DNA of 64,000 bases from assembly GCA_002189035.1 (NCBI GenBank), contig NEEC01000012.1:2418001-2482000 (forward strand). Reading direction: 5' to 3'. The translations under genes and the position numbers were made by a program. Source of the DNA: Utricularia gibba (lineage: Eukaryota; Streptophyta; Magnoliopsida; Lamiales; Lentibulariaceae). Under the pieces are notes generated by a model. That model was not told where the DNA came from. It was given only the letters and a program-made list of their open reading frames with translations, and ran no database searches. The stretch's first letter is position 1; each line of letters opens with the position of its first letter. Below are positions 22,999 to 39,654 of the stretch, in pieces.

Positions 22999-23977
22999 TC
23001 AAGGGTTTTGGTTGTGAAAAAGCTGTGAACTTATACAAGTAAAAGCTGAGAATGGACTAGGGCTAGGGTAATGCGGAGAGGTTGTACCCGTGCCGCTTGC
23101 AGATGTTCTGGAATGAAAAAGAGGCTGCTGAAGTAAGCCAGCCGCTGGGGCTGAGAAGGAGCTTCCTCCGGTTAGAAAGTTTGCCGGTCCATCCGGTTCC
23201 GGAGGGCCCTGGTCATAGAGTATTCCGGTGAACATGTGGCCGGAGATGTTAACAGATGTCTGGTATGCATACTGATCCACCATGCTGTCAATGGAGCTCA
23301 CTCTAACGCATCGGAAAACTGCCGGAAAACTTACTTCTGCTGGAAATTCTCGCCCTTCTAACCCTAAACCAGAAAAAAGATGCTAGCTGACTAGGTAGTT
23401 TTCAGAATTGCTAATCTTTGAGATTTCAGTTTTAGAATGACAACGTTAAAAAACAAAAAAAAAACATCAGAGATTTGCCCAGATCTCTTGGTGGGTTCAG
23501 ACAGATCATGCGGGTCAGGGCAGGGGTAGGTTAGTGTGGCTAGGGTTATGCTTTGGTGAACAGTATTCAGCTGCAACAATGAAAGTGAGATTTAACAGCA
23601 ACAACGCTACACAGTGCCTATGATTTTGCGGTTGGCGAGAAGAATCTGGAACACTGTGTCGAGATGAATTAAAGTAAAAAAAGAGAGAGAGAAATACCTA
23701 GAAATAATGGTGGTTGATTTGCTCTGTATTTTTTAGGGTTTGGGTGATCGGAAATCTGGTGCATGAGAAGATGCCTGGGGCGGCGGCGAGCGACGGGGAC
23801 CCAAGTGCTTTTAACGTGTGTAGGGCACTGGAAACCATGGCTTCTGCAGCAGGTTCTGCATCTCAAATGCTCGCAATCCCTCTTCGCTAGATTCCCGCAG
23901 TCTTGGCATCGGCTGCTGGACACCGATGAACAGCTGTTGATCCCTTCTGCTTCTCCTCCTCCTCCCCCACTCATCAT
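22999..23977 (-). CDS. SHI-related sequence (SRS/STYLISH) transcription factor
   Basis: SRS proteins activate YUCCA auxin-synthesis genes and shape gynoecium, stamen and root development in the nucleus. Exons: 23698-23977 and 22999-23363, 214 aa. The RING-like zinc finger spans residues 24-54 ([31 protein letters not shown]), followed directly by [12 protein letters not shown]. Exon 2 carries the second conserved block: [33 protein letters not shown], then [10 protein letters not shown]. The usual IGGH appears as ISGH. A single intron between the two blocks is typical of the family. At 214 aa it is one of the shorter members. The first of two adjacent ATGs (23977) is taken as start. Confidence 0.92.
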
Positions 23978-25736
23978 CACAAGGCAAACTCTACTGCTGC
24001 TGAATGATAAAGAACCCGAAAAGAAAACAGTAACAAACAAGTTCGCAAGAGACAGGAAAAGATGTCATTGTGAATCAGATAAAGCAGCTCTGATTGATTG
24101 TTTGCTCTGTGAGGTGAACTTACAGGGTTTTCACTCCCTACATTGTGCTGCTGCTGCTCGGATCTGCAAGGAAAAAGAGAAAGACAATGGGCTGGACCCC
24201 GACAGAAGCTAATGGCAGGCAGTAGGGCGTCTGTTCAATTTGGCAAACACTCTACTGTGGTGAAGATTCATCTCTCTTCCCCATGCTATTTCTTTCTTGT
24301 TTTAATTCTAGTACCACATTTACCAAAATAATTGATTATTTGCATAGATGAAAATTAATTGCCATATTAAACACTAATTCATATACTTATTCATTAACAT
24401 ATTACATAATAAAAATTAATATGTATACACACAATATGCATATTTTATTAGATTTCATATATGGGATTGTGCATTTCACATGGGTTTACAGCCCCCTTAT
24501 TTTTTTTTAAAAAAAATCAATCAGATTAACATTTATTTATTTATTTTATCGGCAATTTTTTAAAAAATAAAAACTAGATATATCTAGATATAATATAAAT
24601 TTTTTAAAGCATACATTGAATTAGTTATTCATTCATATTAATTTAGTTCATCAAAAACTTGATTTCTCTTACTTGTATCCATTGATACCTCATAAGTTGT
24701 TCTTTGTGGAGTAATTATATTGAAAAACATTTAAGTATTGTTCTGGAAATTTTTTTAAATCTATTTTTACTTTTCAAAATAAAAAATAAAAATAATCAAC
24801 TACTTACTTTTTCAAAAATAACTTTTATAGTTATAATTTTAAAAATATTTTTAATAAAAATATTTTTATAATTAAAAGTGTTCTAAAACAATACTATTTT
24901 TATTTTTGAAAAGTAGAAATATTTTTCATTTACACTAGTAATTTGTCGGGTAGATTTGCTGAAGAGTAAATTCGCCCTCGCTCTCATGATATACAAACAG
25001 GACAATGTTTTTTTTTTGTTAGTGATCTTACAGAGGAAAAGGTTACAAGATGACTGGACCAAGAAGTGCATTTCCTATGTTCAATTACAGGGTGATGATT
25101 AAGATTGAGTGCGGTTTGTTTCTTTCAAGGTTTGTCTTAACATCCGCTGCTGCTACGCCTTATTGTTGACCAAGTGCATCCTTGTAACCGGGATAAGTTT
25201 TGTGTGCCTGGCAGGCTTCCCTTCACACCAACCACCACACTGCTGCATGCAGCTGCTTCTCTTCTCTGGAATTGGGCCTTCAAACTCTAAGTAGCACCTA
25301 GACGAAGGAATGAATGGTACCTTCGGGGAACAGTACTGCTGCCATGTAATAACATCTCTGTAGGAAAAGAAACCCCCCATTATCCCCTACACCATAATTC
25401 CAAACATTGCTTGTTCCTTTTGCCAGTGTCTGGGGACCTGCATACAGTCAATTGACTTTTGTTGTTTTGATCCTGTGGTTATGGTGAAACCTTGCCACTC
25501 TAGTTTTCTTCACTCAGCAAATTGTGGGAGGCACTAGGAGCATAATAAGCATTCTGTAAAGTCACCTTTCGAGTGGCTGTTGAACAAGTATGGGTGAAAA
25601 CACTCTGTTCACACGCATTTACAAATACAGATTTCGATCTTTGAAAGCAAGATATCAGACTCTATGTTTTTGCAAAACCAGACTTGGAGAACCTCAAACA
25701 TTACTTACTGTTCAATTAGCTCAAGTACTCACCTGG
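23978..25736. other. Spacer between SRS and RHY1A-like genes
   Basis: SRS promoter (23978-24300), AT-rich DNA with an inverted-repeat element (24733-24925), then 25000-25736 with short frames only and probable 3' UTR of the RING gene. No gene recognised. Confidence 0.4.
24733..24925. mobile_element. MITE-like element with terminal inverted repeats
   Basis: The left arm CTATTTTTACTTTTCAAAAT (24761 onward) is matched in reverse complement by the right arm ending TTTTTGAAAAGTAGAAATA (about 24902-24920). The left arm is nearly repeated at 9293-9353. No coding capacity. Size (about 190 bp), AT content and inverted arms suggest a MITE, but a target-site duplication is not evident. Confidence 0.5.
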
Positions 25737-26998
25737 CTATCTTCGTTGTTCAGAAGGTGTGTCTAGGTTGATACTCTGGCGACAATATGGACAGTCTCCG
25801 CAAGTCTGTACCCAGGGATCCAGGCAGCAAAAATGGTATCTATGGCCACACTGGAGCCGGATCAGCTGGTCACCCTCCGAGAAACACTCCAGGCATATGC
25901 TGCATGCCTCACCTTCATCAGGAGTAGCAAATATCTCTGTTGGCAACGAGTGTAGAGCCTCTACTGTTAGCCCTGCAGGTTTCTCTTTTGTTTCCTGAGG
26001 ATTTGAGGATGTTGGAGGGCTTATTGCACTGAGCCACTCTCCTGCTCCGGGTGTTAGGTTTACCAAGTCATCTCCTAGTGGAATGTTGTTGAGTATGTCG
26101 TGAGAAGGGCTAACGTTGCTTTGCCTACAGTGAAAGACGAAAGAGTCTCAAGATCAGAAACCCACAGAAGAAGCTGCAGGAAACAGAGTATGAGGAAATC
26201 ACATTCCTGATAACAGCAGTAGCGAAAAAAGAGCATGCACGTACAAAAAACATCCCACCGGAGTTACTGTTATATGTGCACATCATGCAGCCTTAATTGA
26301 TCCAGTAATCAAAAATACCTGGGGCTGGAGATTTCCACGCTTCTTAGCCTCTGCAAAAGCCTCTCCCTTGCAAGCAACACAGCTCCTGGAAGCCTCTCAC
26401 TGTTACTGAATGCAAATCTGCCTCGGGGACTAATGTGGTGTCCTGGGGAACCAACATTTCCCAAAGACGATTGATAACGGTTATCTTCTAACACATCAAT
26501 ATCTCGTTCCTGGTAATAATATCAACCAAAAATTGTTATCCCAAAAATAAACACCTATCCATTAACAGAAATTGATATGGATAAGAACTTAGAGCAAAAT
26601 GCACCGCACGTACACCTAGAATTCATACGACATGCAGGGACAAAATTTTACTTCCAAGTTTCGGCAAACCATAAGCCTTAATCCAAAAAACAAAACTCTT
26701 ATGACATCAAAACAACTCTAGATTCCTTAGCAACCAACTCCAATAAGCACAATAATCTCACTTGGTGTTGACGAGGCTGACGAGATGGTAGGTGAGAAGA
26801 GACATGATTAACAGCACCGAGATCGCACGCATCAGGGTTAACCCGGTCTCGGCGAGAGTAACCGCTACGGTTACGCTGTCGGCGGTCACGCCGATCGGCC
26901 GGCGAATTAGAACCCAAATGCAGCCCGTCTCCTATGTCTTCCCAGGTCCGCACGGTTCGAGACCTCCGATTGTAAAATAAAGTGGCAGAGCTCGTCAT
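25737..26998 (-). CDS. RHY1A: RING-H2 E3 ubiquitin ligase, RHY1A-like
   Basis: Probable E3 ubiquitin-protein ligase. Exons: 26762-26998, 26319-26509, 25737-26124, giving 271 aa. The N terminus MTSSATLFYNRRSR and the central SERLPGAVLLARERLLQRLR match the plant RHY1A family outside the RING. The C-terminal RING-H2 is complete: C217-x2-C220-x14-C235-x-H237-x2-H240-x2-C243-x10-C254-x2-C257 (ACSICLECF, QCGHRYHFCCLDPWV, GDCPYC). No membrane segment or signal peptide, so cytosolic or nuclear. Substrate unknown. Splice phases agree throughout. Confidence 0.92.
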
Positions 26999-28357
26999 GC
27001 GAGCCGAATGGAAAGCAAAATCGAAATATAAACCCTAAACCAGAAAAGAGGAAACGGTCTCCCTTCAAATCCATCCCGCATACCCAAAATTGCAAGAAGC
27101 ATGTGTAATTTTCGAAGGAAATACAAGTACCGGAGAAATTGCCGGCCGGGAAGAATCGTCCTTGGTTGGCAGATGCTACCGCAATCTGGATCACGATAAA
27201 TCCATTAGATATTTTCCCCCCCCTTTTTTTATTTTACCAAAAAAAAAAAATCAATTGTGGTTCGCTTGGCTTGAGGTAAACGCTCACTTGAACATACCTC
27301 TTTCTCATATCCGACCAATAGAATTTTGACAGCTCATGTATGCATTAGATGGTGAAGTTAGTAGGTGGGCTAGTACAAGCTTAGCATTTGTGTTGAGTAC
27401 AATGTTTCAAAATCAGGTTTCAATCCGACATCAATTAGGTTTATAAACAAGTTTGGTTGATCATTTTAATCCCTTTATTAATTTTAAATAGTATTTGATA
27501 GTATAATGTAAAAGACTTATATTAAAATCTATAAGTATATATATAACATTGTTTTATTAAATAATATATATATATATATATATATACATATATATCAAAC
27601 TTATATAACTATAATATTTATATATTTATTTTTTGAGTATGTGAATAATATATACAAATAGATGAAGATTAATTATATTTAATATTATATATAATTAAGT
27701 ATATACTAATATTCTACTATAAAATGAACTTTCAAATATATATATAAATTCAAAAAACAGGTAGCTAATTATAGGAGGATTCGGAATTATGTTAATCCAT
27801 CACAAAATAAGACATCATCATTATAAGAATAGCAATGGCATGGAGTCACCAACAACGTCACTCTCTATGACCATGACCAGAAATAACATGATGATAACCC
27901 TCGTACATAACTAAAGTCACCCCAAAGTTTAAATGCCCGGCTGCTTCTTGACATGATGTACGCCTCCTACTAGCGAGAAAGATATGCTAAACTAAGGAAA
28001 ATATGATATAAAATATGCTTTTAATTCGTTATATAATAATATATACCAATTTCGTGAATTAGGTATAATTATATGTATAGTCATTATAATGCATTCAAAT
28101 GAAGCCGATTCGGGTATGTGAGTTACCCTCCCACGGTGGATGGTGTTGCTATAAATTGTAGGCACATCATTCGGCTTTGGAAGTGTCCGCGTGGCATTCC
28201 CCTTCCCTGGAGGCCTATCGCCGGGTTCTCGTTGCTTCTACTCTGCAACCAAGCTGAAGTCGTCAGGTTCCTTCTACTCCTCAAACTCCATGCGAATCCT
28301 ATTGCTATCCATCGTCGGGCGACTCCTGATTTGAAATCGAGATAACGAGCAAGGAAA
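26999..28357. other. Divergent spacer between RHY1A-like and the aspartic protease
   Basis: Contains the RHY1A-like leader (AAACCCTA-type motif at about 27031), AT-rich DNA with a (TA)n tract near 27564-27586, and the protease promoter. A GC-richer stretch at 28130-28340 immediately precedes the protease start. No gene recognised. Confidence 0.4.
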
Positions 28358-30764
28358 ATGGCGGAACGTCTCTTCGTTTTGTTACTCGTCTTCTCCATCT
28401 TTTTTACCCTCGCAAATTCCGATTCCATAAACCTCCAGTTAATCCACCGCCGTCACGCGCCGCGGATACCCGCTCTCCGCCGCGCTCTACACCGAGACCA
28501 AATCAGGCTCCGCGCGATTTCTCGAAAGTCGATCGCGGCGGATTTGCAGATCCAGGAGCCAGCGCATTACACTGGCGATGGAACCGCCGGCGAGATGGCG
28601 ATATACTCCGCTGCCGATTTCGGCGTAGGGCAGTATTTCGTGGCGGCGCGGGCAGGGACCCCTGCGCAGAGAGTGGCGCTTATCGCTGATACGGGGAGTG
28701 ATTTGAGTTGGATTAAGTGCCGCTACCGCTGCCCGTCGGGCAAATGCGAGGACGCTACGGGCAGTCGGTTTTTTTTAGCTGACCGGTCGGTTTCCTTCAA
28801 AACGGTGTCGTGTGGTTCCTCTCGGTGCAAGCTCGACCTCTCCAGCCTCTTCTCTCTCTCGAGGTGCCCCTCGCCGTTGGACCCTTGCGCCTACGATTAT
28901 AGGTACGCCTTTTTTAATTTCAATTACCTTTAAATAAACCTAAATTCCTAAATCTTATAATTAAAATCTAAAAACATTTAAGCAGGAGTTTAAAATCAGG
29001 AATAATTATTTTGTGTAGCATACTTATGATGGGTATTTTTTTTTATAGAAAATGTGCGTTTGTGGGGTAAATTATTAATTATAGATTTTGCTGAACATAG
29101 ATCCGGTCGGTCGAATAAGTGAGCCGGTGGGAAGTAGGTTTGTTTTGAAAAATGTCGACCCAAAGCGGTGTAGCAATGGGCATGTTTGTAGAAGTGAAGA
29201 CACCCTGTAGATCCCATCCCAGTCTACCTCCTCCTCCTCCTCATGGCAGACACACAGTTGTCTTGTGGGTCTGCTCCATTAATTCCCCTGACGTCTTCTT
29301 CATCCTCCTCCCCGCCTCCATCCCCATCCACCATTATGTCACTGCTTTCCCGACATTCAATGCAAAACTTCCAACATACCCTTTTGTTTTACTCCACCAT
29401 CTCCCCGGTAGCTCCGATCCTGTCTGCCCGTCGTCTTCGGTTATGAGCACAGAATTTGGGATGCTGTGTGTTTGACGTGCTCCTTTTAGCATACTCCACC
29501 TGTAGAGTTCCGATTGAAAATGGTGGCTGTCTTACCTGCACATGGTAGCTCTCATGTTAGCGCGTCTTTATAATGATAAGATAGGGACGAAGCTAAAAGG
29601 GATGTGTCAGTGCGATGTGAACTTTTTTCTTCTTAATTCATAGGAAATCTCTAGTGTTGCGAGGGTTGGCTATCACGACATTTTATACAGAGTATATTGT
29701 CTTTCACACACATTCTTTACTGCATGATTAACTATTACGATGCGTTTATTATTTCGTTTTAATTCGATTAAATAAATATGAAGTATATTATTTATTTTAT
29801 TGTTATAAAGCTATTTTTAAATTAAAATTATGATTTAATTTAACCACCTTATGTTAGCATGGTTGGATCTTATAAGATATGAATTTGGAGGAATGATGAG
29901 CGAATTTGTTGACTAAGGGTGTGGATTAAATGGTTGTTACTTTTTAGATACTCGGATGGGTCATCAGCGCAAGGGATCTTCGCCGACGAGACGGTGGTGC
30001 TGAAGCTCATCAACGGCGATAAAGCGCGCCTTCCCAATGTTCTAATCGGGTGCACCGACGCCTTCTCTGGTCAATCCTTTCGGGCCGCGGATGGCGTCCT
30101 CGGACTCGGATACAGCAACCATTCATTTGCCGTGTCCGCCGCGGCACGCTTCGGCGGCCGATTCTCGTACTGCCTTGTCGATCACCTCAGTCCTCAGAAC
30201 AAATCAAGCTACATGACATTCGGCCCACGCCGATCAACCTACGGTCAATTCAATTACACGGATCTGTTTCTAGGAGTGATCGGCTCATTCTACGCCGTTA
30301 AAGTCAGGGGAATCTCTATCGGCGGCGCGTTGCTCCAGATCCCGAGTGAGACTTGGGACACGGCCGGAGTAGGCGGCGTGATTATCGACTCTGGAACCAG
30401 TCTCACCGCCCTGAGCCTCCCGGCTTACGGTCCCGTTGTGGCGGCGCTGAAGAAATCGTTGTTGATGTTCGGGAATCTAGATCTGGATCTGGATCCGCTT
30501 AAATACTGCTTCAATTCGACGGGATTCGACGAGTCGGCGGTGCCGCGATTCGCGATTCATTTCGGCGACGGCGCGAGGTTCGAGCCGCCTGTTAAGAGCT
30601 ACATTATCGACGCCGCTCCCGGAGTTAAATGCCTGGGATTTGTGGCGGCTGCGTGGCCGGGCGTATCCGTGATCGGAAATATTCTGCAGCAGAATCATCT
30701 GTGGGAATTCGATCTCGTCAATAGGCGGTTAGGATTCGCTGCGTCTTCGTGCACGCAGGTGTAG
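28358..30764 (+). CDS. Nepenthesin-type aspartic protease (A1B, NANA-like)
   Basis: Secreted or plastid-targeted pepsin-type endopeptidase. Exons: 28358-28902 and 29948-30764, 453 aa. Residues 1-21 form a signal peptide (LFVLLLVFSIFFTLANS), followed by a propeptide. Catalytic site 1 is DTGSDLSWIKC and site 2 is IIDSGTSLTALS. The nepenthesin insert with clustered cysteines (CRYRCPSGKCEDATGS, CPSPLDPCAYDYRY) is present, as is GRFSYCLVDH and the end GNILQQNHLWEFDLVNRRLGFA. Codon GC content is far above the flanking DNA. The intron is about 1,045 bases and sits just after the YDYR codon, before YSDGSSAQG. Closest recalled group is the NANA/At3g12700 clade; exact orthology is unproven. Confidence 0.93.
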
Positions 30765-31681
30765 ATGATCCGTAGCAATATCCACCGTCAGATTCATGAT
30801 TGGGCGGATCGTACGGTGCTGTAATTTCAGCCCTATTTCGCTCTCATTTCTCCGTCCCTTTAGTTCACACTTCACAGCTGTACAATTTGTACATCTCCTC
30901 CCCCCGTGTCAATCCAAGTACGTAATTAACATAATTTATATACTTATATTTAACACAATTTATTATAAAATCTCAAAAAGTGTCTGAGACGTAGAATATA
31001 TAGATGCAGGGTGAGTGAATTATTCGATATCTGGATTCGTATGGTAATTTGAAAAATTATAGGTAGTTAGGGTTAATTTTAATTTATAATATTTTATATT
31101 ATATTGAATTATTTTTAAAATTATTAAAATAAAATATTTTTTAATAAAAAATTGAATATTCACAAAAAATAAATAAAAATTAAATCAATAACTAATAGTT
31201 GGATTTTGAATTATGATCAACAATGATAATCAATAAATAATAATCAATCATTCGACAGATTAAAATTCTGATTAGTTAATAAAATAAATATATATTTATT
31301 ATTAAATTAATATTTTAAAATATTTTTTAAAAAATAACAACAACCACACCGAATTGATGGCTCCTGCAGGCTGCGCATCCGATGTGTGACCGATTCCAAC
31401 GAGTAGGTGATTCCCACTGACTCACACCTACCTGTGCAAGAACCGCCGAGGATGCATAGGTGCGCCTCATTTGTCTCCACGTTTTAATACTCTCTTGATC
31501 TTAGGATCTCCTTACCTCAACAAACCAATCATATACCAATGCTATTGATATTCATAATATCTTCTTACAACCATGCTCGTATCCCGGCATGGCACACACT
31601 ATTAAGACACACAGACTCCACTCAGCACACAACTTATTGTATCTGATAGGACGAACTTCACAGAAACACACGTACTAAACA
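30765..31681. other. Spacer between the protease and defensin-like gene
   Basis: Protease 3' UTR, then very AT-rich DNA (30950-31345), then a GC-richer block at 31345-31480 that may be a decayed defensin-like exon (listed separately). Confidence 0.4.
31315..31475 (-). pseudogene. Possible relic of a second defensin-like exon
   Basis: On the minus strand an open frame contains LCILGGSCTGRCESVG, then about 20 residues without cysteine, then RCGCC. Spacing resembles the neighbour at 31682-31845 (ISCFGDLSCRSSCMSMG, then VCACRR): a C-x3-C pair followed by C-x-C. Two expected cysteines are missing, no signal-peptide exon is seen upstream and the frame runs on into AT-rich DNA. Best read as a decayed tandem duplicate, but chance similarity is possible. 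Confidence 0.25.
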
Positions 31682-32003
31682 TCATGCACAATCGAGTCTC
31701 CGGCAAGCACAGACTCTCGGCTTGTCTCCTCGGAACTGGCAGAATCCGACGTTGTAGCCCATAGACATGCAACTGCTCCGGCAGGATAAGTCCCCGAAGC
31801 AGCTAATCGTCGTCAGGAGGTCGCATGACTGAGCTCCGGCCTCGCCTGCATATGTTTTTCAGAAAAAGAGAAACGCATCAGGATGTATACAACCTCAAAT
31901 CTCTTCATTACATGGAAACTAGTGAAGAGGGAGACGTACGCCAGAGGGAAGAAGAGAGGAGGATGAGAGCCGTGAGAAGAAGAAAGTTTGCACTGGACTT
32001 CAT
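31682..32003 (-). CDS. Defensin-like cysteine-rich secreted peptide (DEFL)
   Basis: Small secreted peptide of the plant CS-alpha-beta type, a family with roles in antimicrobial defence and reproductive signalling. Exons: 31940-32003 and 31682-31845, 75 aa. Residues 1-21 are a signal peptide (NFLLLTALILLSSSLW); the mature part holds eight cysteines in the order C-x7-C-x5-C-x3-C, then C, C-x-C and x4-C (SCDLL, ISCFGDLSCRSSC, GFC, VCACRRLDC). The C-x3-C and C-x-C pairs are the CS-alpha-beta signature. The intron falls just after the signal peptide, as is usual for DEFL genes. A TATA box lies about 45 bases upstream. Missed by simple ORF calling because both exons are short. Confidence 0.85.
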
Positions 32004-32047
32004 CTTGATCGCCGCCGTGTGAGCTCCGAGAGGCGATCGGATTACGG

Positions 32048-32057
32048 TATTTATAGA
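32048..32057 (-). promoter_or_regulatory. TATA box of the defensin-like gene
   Basis: TCTATAAATA on the minus strand, ending 45 bases before the start codon, a spacing that fits a TATA box with a short leader. Confidence 0.65.
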
Positions 32058-32869
32058 GGTTTAAGCTACAGTTTACACGCTATTGGGAAGTTTCCATGAT
32101 CATCAAAAGTCGTAAATCCCGCAGGGAAATCATGGAAATTGCGCTGAAACACTCATGTCAAATCCCTGCTATTTTCTTCTCTTGACCCTTGGTATCATGG
32201 CGTTTTTATATCAGGAAAAGGACTCTATTTCGTATTGCAATTAAACAAATAAATAATATATTTATAATAACAAACAACTAGTTATTGCAATAATCGCCAT
32301 ACTATATAAACAATTTTACAACCTATAATACCTTATTACTTGACATTATAAGATATTTTAATCTTGCCATTTTTTGTTGACTAACTTTGACGGACCGACC
32401 TGGAAAGCGAATTGTTGAAGGTTTCATAGTTGTTTTATTTGAAAAAAAATGAGGTTTAAATTGTTTGTTAAATCAACAACATCGATATTTTAATAATACT
32501 TATTTTGAAAATAAACCCCCCGAATCTGGTCACTTTTGTCACACTATGGTATCTATTTTTCTAATACACCCCCTTCCGTACCATTTTGTAATTTTTATGG
32601 GTACGGATGCGTGTTATCTTGAATTGAGGTGGTGATGTATGTTAGATTACAATCTTAGAAATTTTATATCAAGATTCATGCAAATTTAATGCATTATATA
32701 TATGGTAATGGGACTTTCATTTTTTAGATTGTAATTTAATGCAAATTATGGACATTAGGAATAAAAGTCATCCACCTTTTTCTCCTTTTTCCCACCACAT
32801 TGAAGACTTTCTAGCTTGGATGCCCCCTTCATCATAAGTGTCACTTTCCGGGTTTTAAAAGCTCTAATC

Positions 32870-32966
32870 CAATTGTGATCGATTATGTTAAATTCGAATC
32901 GTTTCAAAATATAAAAAATAAATTACGATTCATTTGATTGTAATTCAATTATGATTCAATTACACA
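32870..32966. repeat. Dispersed AT-rich repeat (pairs with 62740-62795)
   Basis: The core TTCGAATCGTTTCAAAATAT and the following AAATAAATTACGATTCA resemble TTCAAATCGTTTTAAAATAA...AAATAAATCACAATTCA at 62746-62785. Two copies 30 kb apart suggest an old short element. Confidence 0.45.
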
Positions 32967-34717
32967 TTTTTTTGTAAGAAAAATATTTTTTTTTTTCACG
33001 ATTTAAAATATGGACCTCTCGAAAGACTTTCTGGTCGTTTATAGGAAGTCAGACGTTTCAACGTGGAAGTCAGCGCAGGTGGTCCTAAATTAAGAAATAT
33101 TATTTACTGAAAAATTCCGAAATTTTCGAGCTGGGGCCCCCTGTCTCCAGCCGCGATCACTCGCAAGTTAAAAGGGCTTTTTCTTGGGCCTCCGGGATAG
33201 AAGGCCTACTTGGCCCAACTAGACTTAATCCAAATTTGATAGAAGATAAAATGATATATGTTATTTTTTTGACTAACAAGAGATAGTTAATATTATGTAC
33301 TAATTATTTTATCGTTTATTCTATGAATAATATAAAACCATTTATTAATTGTGTTTCATGAATATCATTAATCAAAATACAATATTAACCTTTTTAGATA
33401 TAATCAATTATCAAGTTTATTATCTCTTTTTTGTTAATAAATATGTTATCTAATGCAATTTTCCCAGTATTGTTTTTGTGTGTCTAACAAATTTGAGATT
33501 AGATAAGACAAAATAGTAACATTAAGAACAATAAAAAATGAAAATTATATAATTTTCTAAAAAATACATCATAATTAATTTTTTAAAAATATTTTTATTA
33601 ATCCTAAAGTGCTTTAAAAATAAACTAATCAAATCAACCAAAGTCAATTGAGTTATTTATAATTTAATTTGATAATGTGTGTTGTTTGTCTCATGTCTGC
33701 ATAGTTGTAAGCAAATTGATTTTGTTTCAAACATGTCAGCTCACACTTCAACAGGGCATTAAAGTGTATTGACTGCTAAGTGAGGACTAAAACTGAAATA
33801 ATTGAATTTAATAGTATATGCAGAATTGAGTGTGCTAATTAGGGTTTATGGGGAAGATTAGGGAATTTAGAGTGGGGGCGAAATAGGGCTATTCCCAAGT
33901 ATATGCGTTGACTCAATTGAATCTCACCTGCTTTTATACAGATTTCTTCAATCTTGTAGTGGCGTGCAGGTGAATTGTATAGCTGTTGCCGAATTTCCAA
34001 CACGGAGGCCGAGTTCTCTAAGCTTCTCCAAAATCTCGGTTCCTGATTGATTAAATACCCTCTTGTATTGTGTCATTGAGTTTTTCGGCTTTATCGTATA
34101 ATCCAACGGAGTTCATGTGCTTCCTCGTGAGACTTATTGAAGTTTTGCTCTTTGGGACTGTCGGGATGGAGTTGCGATGATGGTGGGTTTGCTGCGAAGT
34201 AGCGATGGTAAGGAGTTGTGCCATTTTTTTATTGGCTTTTTTTTTTTTTTTGGGTTCGCGTGTGTTAAATACAGGAGCTTGGCTGTTTTGATTTAGGATG
34301 CATGATTCGAGAATTAGGGTTTCGTTCTGTCGCGAACGGTAGGGGTTGGGGAATAGTGGCTTCACGGTATTTTGCTCGTGAAGGTGTTTTTTCTTAATGA
34401 AAAATTGGAAAAGCGAGATGTGGTGTTGAAAGTTTGAAGTGTATCTGTCTCAAGGTTAGTCTACGAATGTAGTGTCTTTTGAAAGCGGATTTTCTGTTTG
34501 TTAGTGATGTTACCAAGTTTGCGACTTTCCGCAACTTCGAAAATTGTAAGATTTTATGGAGCGTAATGCTAACTTTTCATGGCTATCTCCTCGAGCGAGG
34601 ACTCTCCCTGCTGATTCTGCCGGTGGAGAAGTGGGACTTTTTTCTGGTTTGTGTATTTTGACTTCTGCAATTTTGGTTGTTGGATTTGCAGTTGAACCTT
34701 GAGCGTTGATTCTGTAT

Positions 34718-39308
<4,591 letters not shown>

Positions 39309-39654
39309 GACTGAACTCTTCCTCCCCTTTGCCGTGTCCCCATTACCGACACAGCGGCCTCGACTTTCTGGTTGTATATAAGCACACCATTTAGAGGGAG
39401 ATCTGCCGAGGGAACTGGTAGCTGGGGATGATTTTATGTTGTGCACCTTGTAATAAAACCACAGTGTAACCAAAATGTACCAACTTTTTTATCTTTCTGA
39501 ATCCACCAACAGGGCATCCGGAATCAAATCGGAATCCGCCATAGAAGCATTAAAGATCAGAATATACTTCATAAAAATTGGGTCTTTCATATAAGAAAAA
39601 GAACTAAACCAAAAAATAGGAGGCATGGTAAAGTATGTTATATATGCTGTTGAT
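39309..39654. other. Convergent 3' spacer (kinase / RH36)
   Basis: Short region between two convergent stop codons; holds the 3' UTRs of both genes. Confidence 0.5.

Larger units (their letters stand above)
32004..34717. other. Spacer and leader of the Raf-like kinase gene
   Basis: AT-rich spacer (32100-33850) with one copy of a dispersed repeat (32870-32966), then the probable 5' UTR and a UTR intron of the kinase gene: the sequence TGGATTTGCAG at 34681-34691 is a good acceptor 26 bases before the ATG. No other gene seen. Confidence 0.45.

Noticed and set aside
23391-23579. Possible middle exon in the SRS gene
   Set aside because: The direct join of the two called exons is in phase and gives the usual two-exon SRS structure; the middle segment with its best acceptor meets a stop.
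25109-25380. Cysteine-containing frames near 25,200 as another secreted peptide
   Set aside because: No signal peptide and no conserved cysteine spacing; overlapping frames on both strands are equally long.
29152-29475. Plus-strand 107-codon frame inside the aspartic protease intron
   Set aside because: Lies fully inside an intron with good borders, Pro-rich low complexity from CCT repeats, no family match.
34051-34365. Minus-strand 104-codon frame before the kinase gene
   Set aside because: Opposite strand of the kinase leader; Lys run comes from a T-rich tract; no support.
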